Positions 1-10,370 of a stretch of DNA of 64,000 nt are shown one piece after another. Position numbers and translations under genes: made by a program. The notes under the pieces were generated by a model. That model did not search any database and had not been told where the DNA came from. It was given only the letters and a program-made list of their open reading frames with translations. Where the stretch lies: positions 16,612,516-16,676,515 of the forward strand of contig OX442317.1 in the NCBI GenBank assembly GCA_949358305.1, in the 5' to 3' direction. Within the stretch, counting starts at the first letter, position 1; each line of letters opens with the position of its first letter. The DNA is from Strigamia acuminata (Eukaryota; Arthropoda; Chilopoda; Geophilomorpha; Linotaeniidae).

Positions 1-965
1 AGCTCGCGGCTCCGCACAGCAGTATAATCTCTCGCGGTACTAATAATAGACCGACTACTTTGGCATCGAATACCATGAGAATCAGCTTGCCAAACACTTG
101 GTGCTACTCGTGGTTACTGTAAAACAGACTGCTTTGGCACCATCCGGTGAAGGAACTAATTCTCAACAGCAACGATGCTACTTGCGGTAACGGAATACGT
201 TCATACCGAGAAAGACCACATGGTCCTGTCCGGAGGATACTGAATTGCACAACGGCGGGTTCTCCTTCGGCGTCGCAACCGTAAACTGTAACACTTATGC
301 AACATAATGATCCCAGCACTTCGACTTCAATTGCCGGCGGTGGCATGATTCTGTAGAATCATGCAACGGTTCTTTGCGAATAAATCAACAAAGAACCAAA
401 AGGTTTTTTACGTGAACAATGAATCATATTTCTTAAGTAACAATACCAAACAGAAAATAATCAAACAGAGCTGCTGAATGGCCGGTTGTTTGGGTTTATA
501 TAACCTGACTGGATTAGGGATTAATCCAATCAACCAACTGGAACATGGGTTCCACGAATCCCTCCAATCTCGTATCACCGGAAGTGGATACTGAGGAGCA
601 ATATGCTAATTCACACCACAACCGGAACTGGATACCCAGGACCGGAAATGGATCCACCAATCACATCGATCGGTTGATCGATGGATTATCAAATCTCCAT
701 TTCTGCTGAACTAGAGATTCCCATCACTTAGTGTGAACAATAATTATTAATATATATTTATATTAATCCTAATAAAGTGTCGTTTCATACAAATAAATAT
801 ATTCTTATATTTATTTACCAGTTTCTTAACTCGCAATTCAATTTTACCGCTGAATTATAATCGCGCCATCTAGTGACGACTCGGAGCATTGACAAATGCG
901 GGTTTCGCCGAAAACACTTAGAATTCGGCCGTGTTATTAATAAATAGCACTTATAAACCGTCATA
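1..965 (-). repeat. LTR of element X, copy 1 (partial, runs off the left edge)
   Basis: Bases 1-660 match 47703-48362 and bases 661 to about 965 match 54158-54462. Together they give the uninterrupted version of the X LTR that is split by copia C further right. Read on the minus strand, the LTR starts near 965 with a TGT..TATGACGG end. No polypyrimidine run follows at 966, unlike at 54464, so this copy is either a solo LTR or the outer LTR of an element extending left of the window. It has no credible coding frame. The last 2-4 bases of the boundary are uncertain because the terminus differs slightly from the other copy. Confidence 0.85.
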
Positions 966-1999
966 GACACATTTTGGATTAAGTCCTTTTGACTATAATC
1001 CACAAGGAGTCCAACTCACAGTGGGTGATGAAGGGTGACTTCACCAGGTATAAAGTTTGCACATAATTCAATAGAATTATGTGACAAATAAATCAACTAG
1101 TTTTTAAACATCCAAAAGTATTTTAAAGTGTCTAAAGTTGCAGTGGAATAAAATATAAATAGTAATTTATATTTTATTCACTAAAAAATTGTCGAAATTT
1201 GAAATTACCGCTAAAACGTATCAGCGCCATCTATTGGTGAAATAATCGTCCTATACTAACAAAGTGCATGACAGTGTAACCGTCACAACGTTTCGGTCAC
1301 GGCTTCCGTCAGATGGCGCTCTGGTTTACTTAAATTTTGCCGTAAATTGCTTTTTTCGCCTTTGTAACTATATTTGATCCAAAAACTAATGACGCCATCG
1401 TTTTCAGCGCCAAATTACACGTAGGAAACCTCATTTAATCATTAAAATTATTCAGTTTTAAAAATCAGTCTTTTTCAAATTTCCCACCAAATTTGCCACG
1501 CGGTCGCCGACTTCGGTGGATCGTAACGGTACTTTTTCTTGACCAAATTGAAAAATAAAAGATACAGGCAGGTGCAGATTTGGATTTCCAGTCGAATGAG
1601 ACTGATTTCAAAATTTATAAATCTCATTTCGAGATAGAAAACAACATTTTTCAGTTCGCGACGAAGATTTCTGCCTCCATTATAGCTTACGGGATCCGCC
1701 GAGTGGCGCTGTTTTCCATTACATTTCGCCGTAATTTAGCATTTTCTTCTTTTTAACTATATTTAATGCCAATTTCATATTTATAATTGGAAAATAGACC
1801 AAAAACTGCACCAGAAAAGTCTACTTTCCAATCGTCCGATTAATTTTTTAATTCATTTTTTTGGGATATTACACAAACCGGAAGTACCGGAAGTAGAAAC
1901 ATTACATACAGGTCACGTGACCGGACGTCGAAGACGGACAGACAGAGCCGTTTCATTATTAGACTTTCTAAACACAAGGTTTAGAAGTCTAAAAAATAG
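966..1999. other. Intergenic stretch, no gene seen
   Basis: AT-rich sequence with stops in all frames and no convincing splice-bounded exon. Short forms of the motif GCGCCATCT (or its reverse, AGATGGCGC) appear near 1225, 1312 and 1390. The motif also occurs in the X LTR, near 6957 and near 39024. Confidence 0.6.
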
Positions 2000-3000
2000 A
2001 AATGCATTTCCCGATCGTAGAATTAATTTTGTGCCACGTGCTCCAATCATTAATTAAATTATCTTCGCCGCAACTCACTGCCATAAAAGTTTTATAGAAA
2101 ACCAATCGTTTCATATTTTATTTCCATCTCCCGGTGGTCTGGCGCCGTCATAGTCGACGGAAGTCTCTCCGAACACGTTCAACGGGCTTCACGAACGCTT
2201 TCAGATCGAATGCGGAACTCGGGCCCGCCGCTTGGTCGAGCGGCGCAGTACCCGCCGAGCGGCGTGGTAGCCGGGTTCTCGCGTATGGCGATAGGGGGTC
2301 CTTTCTAAACAAACACCTCTCTCGGTCTCAGACTGGCCTTCGGGTCGGTCAAAATAATAAATAAATGAATCGGAAATAGAACGCACCCGTTCTCGCTCGG
2401 TCTACCGGCGAATGGGAGCAGTTGGGGCCGTTGAGCGGCGACGACAGCAGCCCTAACAACTCGTCCCGAAAATAAGTTTCCGCACCGACATCCGTTCGCT
2501 TATTTAAACCCCATGACGCGCGCGTGGTTGCCTGCATTTTTCGGCTTGTTTCGACACGTTTCGACGTCGACGCGCGACCGTGAGCAAAGTCCTCAGCAAC
2601 ATATGGACATGAGTGTGTCTTTGCTCGCGATCTACGACGCGCGATAATGCACGTGATGCGATGGGGGTGAGCGCGACACAGGCTTTTGGCGCGGGCGTCG
2701 GTAATGATGTCCGTCAACGTGGATGAATGTCCGCGAAGTGTTTGGTGTTTATGGCAACGCACCAGGACGCAATTAACAACCAACAAGAATTAAAAATATA
2801 ACTGTTTAACAAAAAGAAACTCCTATAATGTTGAAACAATAAAGAAAACGCAAAATTCAGATTCAAATTTAGATTTGAATTAGGTCAGATTAGGCCAGGT
2901 TGTAGATCCACAGACTCTCGAGACGACAACAAGAAAATAAAAAGGATGCGTTTATCGTTTGTAGGTAGAATCTCGCGCCGAGTTAAATAAAAGTCTTTAA
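2000..3000 (+). repeat. R1 dispersed repeat, copy 1
   Basis: About 1-kb degenerate unit. In order it carries a 'cgatttcccgatcgtagaatt' start, an 'attaattaaattatctt' block, a TTTTATATTTTATTTCATCTC block, a 'cgacggaagtctc' block, the GC hairpin and 'aaaataag' box near 2425-2480, a 'gatgcgatgggggtgag' block, and an A-rich tail ('aataaagaaaacgcaaaattcagatt'). The same blocks recur in the same order in the other R1 copies. No frame is conserved between copies. Confidence 0.7.
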
Positions 3001-3960
3001 AAAATAGAAATCGATTTCCCGGTCGTAGAATTAATTTTGTGTCATGTGATCCAGTCATTAATTAGATTTTCGTGGTAGATGTTGCGTGAAACAAGATCGT
3101 GAACGTCTCAATTGGTTTACGATTTAAATTTCATCTCGCAATACACGCTGCACCAACGTAGTCGACGCGAGTTTATATCACTGCACTCGATGGGTTTTGT
3201 GAGCATTTTTAGACCAATCGATCGTACAGCTTGTTTGCTAGTTTCCTTTCGAGGTCAGTGGTTAACTCTTTGCACTCAATCTGTACGAGTCGCGGTAGCC
3301 GGGTTCTTGCATTCTATGATGCTGTTGGTTCCAACGGCGATACGCGTCTCCCGCCTCTCGGTCTCAGACTGGCCTTCGGGCCGGTCAAAAAAAAAGAAAA
3401 AAATTAATAAATAGATAAATAAGTCGGGAACAAAACGCATCCATCCCGACGAATAGTGACAGTTGGGCTCGTTGAGCGGTGACGAAGGCGGCGGCAACCC
3501 CGACGACTCGTCCCAAAAATAAGCTCCCACATCGACACTCATCCGTTAGTCTAGACCTCGTGACGCGCATTCTACTCGCGTCCGACAGATTCGGTTCGTT
3601 GTGGGCATAGAAAACGTCCGCACACCGATACGGCATGTTTCGACGTCGATGCGCGACCGCGAAGCGAAGTCCCCGACGGCGTACATACTCGCACGAGGGC
3701 GTTCGCGCGCGCGATAATGCGTGTGATGCGATGCTGATGAGCACTACCAACGAGAATTGAAAATGTAATTGTTTAATAAAAAGAAACTCGTATAATATTG
3801 AAACAATAATAAAAACGCAAAATTTAGATTCAAATTCAGATTCGAATTGGGTAAGATTAGGTCAGGTTAGACCCACAAACTCTGGGGGAGCGACACGAAA
3901 ATGAAAAGGGCGCACCTATCGCTTATAGATGTCTGGCGATCGACAATGGGTGGACGATTA
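3001..3960 (+). repeat. R1 dispersed repeat, copy 2 (tandem to copy 1)
   Basis: Starts with 'atcgatttcccggtcgtagaattaa', directly comparable to position 2002, and runs through the same blocks to the A-rich tail at 3770-3850 and the 'gatgtctggcgatcgacaatggg' block near 3930. The hairpin and 'aaaataagctccc' box lie at about 3445-3530. It abuts copy 1 head to tail. Confidence 0.7.
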
Positions 3961-4384
3961 AAGTTTAAATTTTGGATCGTGGTATCGGTTTCGCGGTTCG
4001 TATTCCAATAGTTAATCGCATTATCTTTGTACCAAACGACCGATACAAAAGTTTTGCAAAATATCCGCCGTTTTATATTTTAATTTCATCTTCCTGTTGT
4101 CACGCGCTGTCGTAGTTGGTGCGAATCTCCATCAACGCATTCGACGGGCTTCCAGGGTGATTCCAGTAATCCAGACCGACCCTGGCCATCGCGGATATCC
4201 GCTATTGTTTTACTCACTTTTGGCGTTTTGGGTTAACAGATGTTCTTTTGAACGTCTCTCTGTACACTGTACAGAATACGGGGCAGCTGGCGTCGACAAG
4301 CACCGGCAGCCCCAAACAATTTGTTCAAAAATAAGCTTCTGCAAGATGTTTCGTAAAAAAACCCGACGGGATCCCCATTTTTAA
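3961..4384 (+). repeat. R1 dispersed repeat, copy 3 (shorter)
   Basis: Carries the 'gcattatctttgtaccaaacgaccgat', 'ttttgcaaaatatccgccg' and 'ttttatattttaatttcatctt' blocks. The hairpin (GGGGCAGCTGGC..CCGGCAGCCCC) at 4279-4312 is followed by 'caaaaataagcttc'. The downstream A-rich tail of copies 1 and 2 is missing. Confidence 0.7.
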
Positions 4385-4905
4385 CATTATAATGTTTTTT
4401 GTTTTTTTTTGTTTTTTTTTATTGCTACCAGAGCGCGCTACCACCGCAAATTTTCCCGCGTTTGCCGTGTACGCGCCGAAAACCACAGTCAATGAACTTT
4501 TCCACGAACTGAAAAACAAAATATATGGGTAAGCGCACATGGACGAATGAAACAAGATTAGCCCGGTTTCGGAATTTATTGGGTCGACTTTCTGTGTGGC
4601 ATTTTACAACGGAGTGGCATCGACGTGTCCATTGGTTGACTCGAGTTCCAACCGTCCCCAACGCCTCGTAAAAATCGACACCGATTTTATGACTTTGAAC
4701 GACTTCATCGCTAACATTTCCATCTGATTCCCCGTAACGACGTTTTGACCATTGCTTCCCCCACACTCCAATTCAAAATTTAATAAGAAATTGTCAAACT
4801 TTTCAAATTCTATGATAAAAGTTGAGTGTTTTTATTGTTTACAAAATAAAAACGAAAAATAAAAAAATAAAATAAAAAAAGATTCAAAATCGACTCGTCA
4901 CATCG
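4385..4905. repeat. R1-associated module; otherwise non-coding
   Basis: A T-rich run is followed by a block beginning 'gagcgcgctaccaccgcaaatttt' and including 'aaaacaaaatatatggg' and 'tttcggaatttat' (4430-4590). The block recurs at 10395-10560 and 35995-36160, so it belongs to the same repeat family. No supported gene. Confidence 0.5.
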
Positions 4906-4909
4906 CCGA

Positions 4910-5167
4910 TTACGCGCCTGGTTGTGGGTCACTGAGAAAGAGATCAAATTGAATAAACTAAAAGAACAAACTGATGGACGGGCGGACAAATTGAAACGTT
5001 GAACCGAATTAATTACCTCGACGCCGGACGCCCTGGCAACATCGGTTCGGTGGCCGCGAAACGCGCTAGCATCCTGGCGCGCCCGCGGGATTGACTTGAA
5101 AAATAGAAAATAAAATAAAATAAATATAAATAAATAAATCAATTCGAATCAAACCAACCAATCGGTC

Positions 5168-5198
<31 letters not shown>

Positions 5199-5603
5199 GT
5201 TGAATCGAATTAACTCACCTCGGCATCGGACGTCCCGGTCCCATCAACTGGGCGCCCGCGAAGCGAACAAACAGTACGGAACGTCCGCGAGGATGGCTTA
5301 AAAAATAAAAAAATAAATAAATAAATAAATGAATAAATAAATCAAACGAGACGTTTGACCGAATTACATCGGTTCCGGAGTCGCGCGCTGGAATGGCGCA
5401 ACCCGCATGATGGGTCGAATGTGACCGGGTTCGGTCCACTGCCACGATGACGACTGGGGCGGATCAATTGGCTGACAACTGAATAAACAAAGAAATAAAG
5501 AAATGAAGAAACGGATAAACGAACGATCGAAACCGGTCGGTCGAATCTCTCACCTTGCATCATCGCCGTCGTTGTTGTGGTCGTTATTCTCGTTTTTGTT
5601 CAT
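4910..5603 (-). CDS. Small Arg/Pro/Gly-rich protein, five coding exons (unrecognised)
   Basis: Exons read on the minus strand: 5603-5554 (ATG, right after a CAG acceptor), 5478-5368, 5296-5219, 5094-5017 and 4931-4910 (TAA). Each junction has GT and AG and every reading phase matches (each internal exon enters with 1 nt and leaves with 2). The predicted protein is about 112 residues: an Asn/Asp-rich start (MNKNENNDHNNDGDD), a Trp-containing stretch, then two homologous 26-residue modules, each with an RGR..RF..M.PGRP pattern. The two modules are exactly 78-nt exons, a tandem exon duplication. A likely 5' UTR exon lies at 5869 to about 6060. There is no signal peptide and no recognised domain. 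The splice model is by eye. Confidence 0.6.
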
Positions 5604-5868
5604 TGTCTGGAACATAGAAATTAAATTAAAGTCGAATGCAAAGGAAAATAAAATAACGGCTAAGAAAAATAAAAAATTTCAAGTCACGAGTCTGTCAAAT
5701 GAGCGAGCGAGCGGTGCCCGACCGACCCAATGCAGGCGTTCGTGTTTGCACGCGCGTGTTAATTGATACGTTGTCGAGAGAGGCGTAGAGGTAATCGAGT
5801 GTTGTTTTTTTTCCAATTTGTCGATCGATTGACTGATAAATGTGACGGTAGAACGGTCAACTACTCAC

Positions 5869-6060
5869 TTTTTGGAAGATGGAAACACGACGTCGTCTGT
5901 CCCGCGCGTGATCACTATCGATGCATAGAGCGACACCAAGTGACATAATCCGGAAACATGGCGGCTGTCTGTCTCCATCCTTTCGGCACACGGTTCCATG
6001 CGGCGGGTATCTCCGTCCACTCGACCAACTAACCAAATGAACCAGAACGGGTCGGTACGC
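5869..6060 (-). other. Probable 5' UTR exon of the 4910-5603 gene and shared upstream region
   Basis: On the minus strand a donor (AAAAA|GTGAGT) ends this segment at 5869. Its frame would hit a stop after joining the ATG exon at 5606, so it is best read as untranslated leader. The thymidine kinase gene starts 170 nt away on the other strand. The interval 6060-6231 may therefore act as a bidirectional promoter; this is inference from spacing only. Confidence 0.35.
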
Positions 6061-6231
6061 GAACACGGGCGGGAATCCCCGTGGTTACATCACCATCACC
6101 GCCATTTTGTTCTCGATCTCTATCCAATTTTAGTTTTGCAGTCGGACTCACGTTTTTGGCAGTTTTTCGTTTTTCATTTATTCGTTTAAATTCTTTCTCT
6201 TTTTTCTCGACGGTAGACGCAAGAAGGCGAG

Positions 6232-6789
6232 ATGTCGACGTCGGCCATCGAGGATCGACCACGAGGCAATATCCAGTTAATAGTGGGCCCGATGTTTGCA
6301 GGGAAAACAACTGAACTCTTGAGGCGCCTAGAAGGAGAAGAAGCGTTGTTATTGAAGCCCAAAATCGACAACCGCCACATTCCCGGAGAAATCGTCGCTC
6401 GTGACGGAAAATCGAGAGCGGCGCGCGCCGTCGAAAACCTCGCGGAAGCCCGAAGACAATCTGAAAATTTCGGGATTATCGGGATTGACGAGGGCCAGTT
6501 TTTCGAGGACTTGGTACAATTCTGTCAAGAAATGGCAGAGAAAGGAAAGACTGTGGTAATCGCGGCCCTCGATGGGGATTTCAAGTTGAACTTGTTCGGT
6601 CAAGTCTGCGATTTGCTCCCGAAATCAGAGCACATCGTGAAGCTGAAGGCAACGTGCTACCGGTGTCGAGGGGAAGCCGCGTTCACGAAGCGGACGTCGG
6701 GCGAAGAAGACGTCGTGGTGATAGGGGGTGCCGAGAAATACGCCCCCACGTGTCGCGCGTGTTTCGCAAATTGTTCACCAATCGGCTAA
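6232..6789 (+). CDS. TK1: Thymidine kinase, TK1 type
   Basis: This enzyme phosphorylates thymidine to dTMP with ATP in the cytosolic pyrimidine salvage pathway. The 185-residue frame shows the type II TK layout: a P-loop GPMFAGKTTEL (residues about 19-29), the DEGQFF motif (about 88-93), the AALDGDF segment, and a four-cysteine zinc site CYRC...CRAC (about 142-175) around the thymidine-binding lasso, which includes VIGGAEKYAPTC. The segment between P-loop and DEGQ is a few residues shorter than in vertebrate TK1. The frame is open in a single exon. The ATG at 6232 fits the family start, about 15 residues before the first beta strand. A poly(A) signal AATAAA lies at 6856-6861. It is the only gene here recognised with certainty. 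Confidence 0.95.
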   Translation: MSTSAIEDRPRGNIQLIVGPMFAGKTTELLRRLEGEEALLLKPKIDNRHIPGEIVARDGKSRAARAVENLAEARRQSENFGIIGIDEGQFFEDLVQFCQEMAEKGKTVVIAALDGDFKLNLFGQVCDLLPKSEHIVKLKATCYRCRGEAAFTKRTSGEEDVVVIGGAEKYAPTCRACFANCSPIG

Positions 6790-6855
6790 CAAACCGGTCG
6801 TATCGTTTTTAACACCGATAGATTCATTCGAATTATTTTTTTTTTTTTGCGATCA

Positions 6856-6861
6856 AATAAA
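6856..6861 (+). terminator. Poly(A) signal of thymidine kinase
   Basis: AATAAA lies 67 nt after the TK stop codon, preceded by a T run. Confidence 0.7.
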
Positions 6862-7085
6862 CCCAATCAATCGTGGCCACTTATCTCGAATTCAATTTTA
6901 ATTTAAATTATAAACTACAAATGAACAAAATACAATAAAAAATGAAAAATTACGCCGATGGCGCTACGTTCGATAACGATGTCCCACTAAAAGGAAGAAA
7001 AAAAATATATATACATATTTATCAAACAAACAAACAAACAAACAAACAAACAAACAAACAAAAAAAAAAAAGATATAAAGAACAA
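6862..7085. repeat. Convergent intergenic space with an (AAAC)n tract
   Basis: Lies between the 3' ends of TK (plus) and the 7086-7842 gene (minus). It contains about ten AAAC units at 7023-7062 followed by an A run, and no coding potential. Base 6957 on carries one AGATGGCGCT-like motif. Confidence 0.6.
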
Positions 7086-7347
7086 TTAATTAACTAACTG
7101 GACAGGTAGATATATCTTGACGAACTGGTGGCGGTCGTGGGTGACTGGTGACTGGTAACTGGTGACGAATGGGTTGCAACGACCAAACTCGTAGCAAGTT
7201 GTGCAGAATTGATACACATAGTTTCTGGTGGATCTTGGGATATCCGACCACCCATGCGTCGGCGGTGTCGGGCGATCCCGCGCGAGGCGCGTGTCGCATT
7301 GGAAATTATTCGCACAATTAGGTGGCAACCATGGTAAGTTACTATGA

Positions 7348-7388
<41 letters not shown>

Positions 7389-7842
7389 AATGATTAATTG
7401 AACCGCGACCGACAAATCGACCATAAATTGCTTTACTCACTCTGGCACATAGCGCCTCGGCCCGAAGAATATGTTATTACCAAATTCCCCGGGCCGCACA
7501 TAGATGGTCTGCGGCGACCTCGTCGAAGGTGGCGATCGCGACGAACCCCTTAAAAATAAAATAGAAATAAAATAAAATAAAATAAAAAGTGTCAAATAAA
7601 TAAAACCAATCGATCGACCAATCACTCTCACCTTGTGCCCGGGCGCATTTCACCCCAAACGATGGGATTATTCACGTTCTTTTTCCCAAATGACAATCGC
7701 GATGGGCCCCTTAAAAATAAAATAAAAATGAAATGAAATAAAATAAAATGTGTCGAATAAATAAAACCAATCGATCGACCAACCACTCTCACCTCGTGCC
7801 CGGGCGCACTTCACCCCAGATGACGTTCTTTCCGTTCTCCAT
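7086..7842 (-). CDS. Small protein with Cys-containing C-terminus, four coding exons (unrecognised)
   Basis: Exons on the minus strand: 7842-7793 (ATG after CAG), 7709-7632, 7548-7441 and 7341-7086 (TAA). All junctions are GT/AG and all phases agree, giving about 163 residues. The protein begins MENGKNVIWGEVRPGT; exon 2 repeats this pattern (WGEMRPGT) and exon 3 carries YVRPGEF. The C-terminal 85 residues hold cysteines spaced C..C and C-x2-C-x5-C (FCTTCYEFGRC) with a Tyr/Pro-rich context. Gene layout matches the neighbour at 4910-5603: a 50-nt first coding exon, a 78-nt second-type exon and the same phases. The two could be distant paralogues. No function is assigned. Confidence 0.6.
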
Positions 7843-8693
7843 CTGAAATGTAAAAATTAGATTACCGTAAATTAAATACAAACGAGAATTGAACAGCAAA
7901 ACACAATCAATGAAAAGGAAAGAAAAGGTGAATAAAACCACAGATCAATCAAACAACCGAATTATTCTCTTTTCATTTCTGGCAAGCGAGAATATGGCGA
8001 CGAATTCCGCGCCTCTCCACGCTTCCACTCGTTTAGACACAAGCGGACGAATGGTCGGATTGTTGAAACAATTGTTGTCGTTGTCAATTGGTTGATTGGT
8101 AGATAGATAGATAGATAGATAGATAGATTGATAAATAGATAAACGGCATGTATAAATGGACAGGTATATAGTAAACTAGTAAATACTTTCAACTTGCTCA
8201 GCAGCGAAGCACGTGGCGCGGAATCAGCGGTCAGGTATGGCGGATTTCGATAACGACGCTTGGTGATCGGAGTTACAAAAAAATAAAAATTTGAAAGCAT
8301 CGTGAAACAAATAGATGAATAAACAAATAAACATAAATAAATAAATAAACAAATAAATAAATAAAATAGACAAAAATAAACAAACAACGTCGCATCACAC
8401 GCGGGATTCCATGGTTGTCGCCAGATGCCGCGTCGAATCACTCGAGCGCTCGCCATCAGTAGTGTGGACCCCGTGTCGTGAACAAGTGGAACAATTAGAG
8501 GTAAATTAACCATTTTCCCGGTAAACACTCGTCAGTTGGCGTTTTTACACGCGGTTCGCGGCCCTGGACTGCATTGCTTTTTGCGGCAGGTGAGCGTCGG
8601 GACCGCGGTGCCGTTTTAAAACCGAGACGGTATCGTGTACCAGGGCCACGGTACTTTGAAAAACTCGTGTAACGCGAACCGACTTTGTTGTAC
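7843..8693. other. Non-coding stretch with (AGAT)n and (AAAT)n tracts
   Basis: Includes an (AGAT)n run at 8099-8127 and A/T-rich tetranucleotide repeats at 8315-8375. A donor-like GCAG|GTGAGC at 8586-8594 on the plus strand could end a 5' UTR exon of the 9209 gene. No open frame is supported. Confidence 0.4.
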
Positions 8694-9041
8694 AACGAGA
8701 AAATACAAGATTCTCATTTTTTCTCGGTTTTGCTTTCATTTGATTAATTCTTATGTTACGTTTCAACGCAATTTATCTCATTTCAGAAAACTACAAGACA
8801 CGAATAAAAAGAAGATTTTTTCGTCTGTTTCTTATTGCATGGCGGGTTAAGCCTATATATAAGATTTTTCTCATTTAATTAGAAATAAACAAAAAAAAAA
8901 AAAAAAAAAAAAAATCTTCTTTTTATATGTGTCTCGCAGACTTCTGAAATAAGATAAATTGTATTGAAACCAAAGGTAAGAATTAACCAAATGGAAGTAA
9001 AACCGAGAAAATACGAGAACTTCGTATTTTCTCGTGTTTTC
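8694..9041. repeat. Long imperfect inverted repeat (about 125-bp arms)
   Basis: The left arm (8694-8820, from 'acgagaaaataca' to 'aaagaagatttttt') is the imperfect reverse complement of the right arm (about 8912-9041, from 'aaaaatcttcttttta' to 'cgtattttctcg'). The arms are about 80 % identical by eye with only small gaps. The spacer of about 90 bp includes a run of 25 A. A transcript would fold into a long hairpin. It may be a MITE-like element with long terminal inverted repeats; no flanking duplication was identified. Confidence 0.75.
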
Positions 9042-9208
9042 TCGCATTGTTCCGCGGTAGGCATCAAATGTACCACGTCCAACACGTACATGTACGCGCG
9101 TAGACTTGCGCGAACAATATGTGCGCGGATGTTTTATTCGACGTCCCACGTTTTGGTTCTTTTTGTTGCGATTTTAATTTTTATCTTTTTTTTCACATCG
9201 AAGAAAAT

Positions 9209-9796
9209 ATGGAAAAAGGAAAGAGAGGAGAAAAGCCGTCCACAAAGTCGCACCTGTCACCCGTCGTCCTTTTGGAACGCATCGACTTCATGGAGGCGTG
9301 GAGCCACACGCCAAACTTAAGCGCCGCCAGTAGTTCCGTGCATGATGCACGCGAGCGAAAAACTAATGATCCCACGAAGATCAAGGGGGTATGTGTCCCA
9401 TTCCGATATTTACTCTTTTGTCTTTTTTATTTGACCTTTTTTTTTTTATTTTTTTTTTATATTTATTCGTTCTTTTCTCTCTTTCTCCAGTCGCTCGGTC
9501 GAAGACAGACGAAGGTCCAGGAGACGGCAATGGCGGCAACGGAGGAAAGGGTCGAAAAAATGATGGAGGGACTAGAGGAGAGAATTGAGGAGTTGATAGA
9601 CAGGACGGAACAAAGACTCAAGAAAATGGTGAAGGCGACGATGGAGGAATTTGAGAAAACATTTGAAGAAGCAGAGGGAAAATGGTGGAAGGCGATGGAG
9701 GGAACGATGGGTTGGATAGAGAATGTCGTTGACGACGATGATGACGAAGGCGCTGAAGAGGCAATTGGTGGTTCCGATCTTTCGATGGAATTATAA
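9209..9796 (+). CDS. Acidic coiled-coil protein, two exons (unrecognised)
   Basis: Exon 1 is 9209-9388 (ATG GAA AAA GGA), intron 9389-9490 is GT...CTCCAG, and exon 2 is 9491-9796 (TAA). The splice is phase 0. The protein has about 161 residues: a Lys/Ser-rich start, then a long Glu/Lys heptad stretch typical of a coiled coil (VEKMMEGLEERIEELIDRTE and on), then a Trp-containing segment and a run of Asp before an acidic end. The intron falls at the same point as in the gene split between 29068 and 14942, and both encode coiled coils, so I infer paralogues. The ATG was chosen because the upstream frame is T-rich and intron-like. Function unknown. Confidence 0.65.
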   Translation: MEKGKRGEKPSTKSHLSPVVLLERIDFMEAWSHTPNLSAASSSVHDARERKTNDPTKIKGVCVPFRYLLFCLFYLTFFFLFFFYIYSFFSLFLQSLGRRQTKVQETAMAATEERVEKMMEGLEERIEELIDRTEQRLKKMVKATMEEFEKTFEEAEGKWWKAMEGTMGWIENVVDDDDDEGAEEAIGGSDLSMEL

Positions 9797-10097
9797 GAGG
9801 AGACGGTTTATTCCCACTCTCGTTTGTTTGTTTGTTTGATTTAGTTTTTGTTTTGGTTTTTAATTTTATTTATTCATTTATTTATTTTTTTTTTCAATTG
9901 TCAAAGATGTGACACAACTCTTATGGGACAAAAACAACAATCCACCATCTCATTGTCTCGTATTGTTTGTTCATATATTTTGTTTCTCATTGTAAAAAAA
10001 ACATCTCATCGGGTGATTAAATATACGTCTTTATTTTATTTATTTTATTTATTTATCTGTTTCTCTTCTTTTCTATATTTTAGCACAATTTATAATC
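9797..10097. other. 3' flank of the coiled-coil gene, T-rich, no gene
   Basis: Contains TTTG and TTTA runs and no supported frame. Confidence 0.5.
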
Positions 10098-10319
10098 GAC
10101 CCAGAGTGGTCGAGTGGGCAGGACTACCTGCCGCATGGAGCCGTGGACTCTGGGTTCGAGTCTCGCTTCCGCGATCTTACGTTTGCTTTGTGCAGAAAAA
10201 AGGAAAGAAAGAGACTGACTGACTGCTGGGCGACAATGATGATGGTATAAACTATTAGTCGTACCCTCTCGCAAGGTCCGAGAAATTCAACCCTTCTTTA
10301 TTTTGTTTTAATTTTCATC

Positions 10320-10370
<51 letters not shown>

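Noticed and set aside
9119-9208. Extension of the coiled-coil protein upstream of 9209
   Set aside because: The upstream part is Phe-rich and intron- or leader-like; the ATG at 9209 starts the charged protein.
10098-10165. tRNA gene
   Set aside because: A and B boxes are present, but the acceptor and anticodon stems do not pair well and the sequence continues as a SINE-like body.
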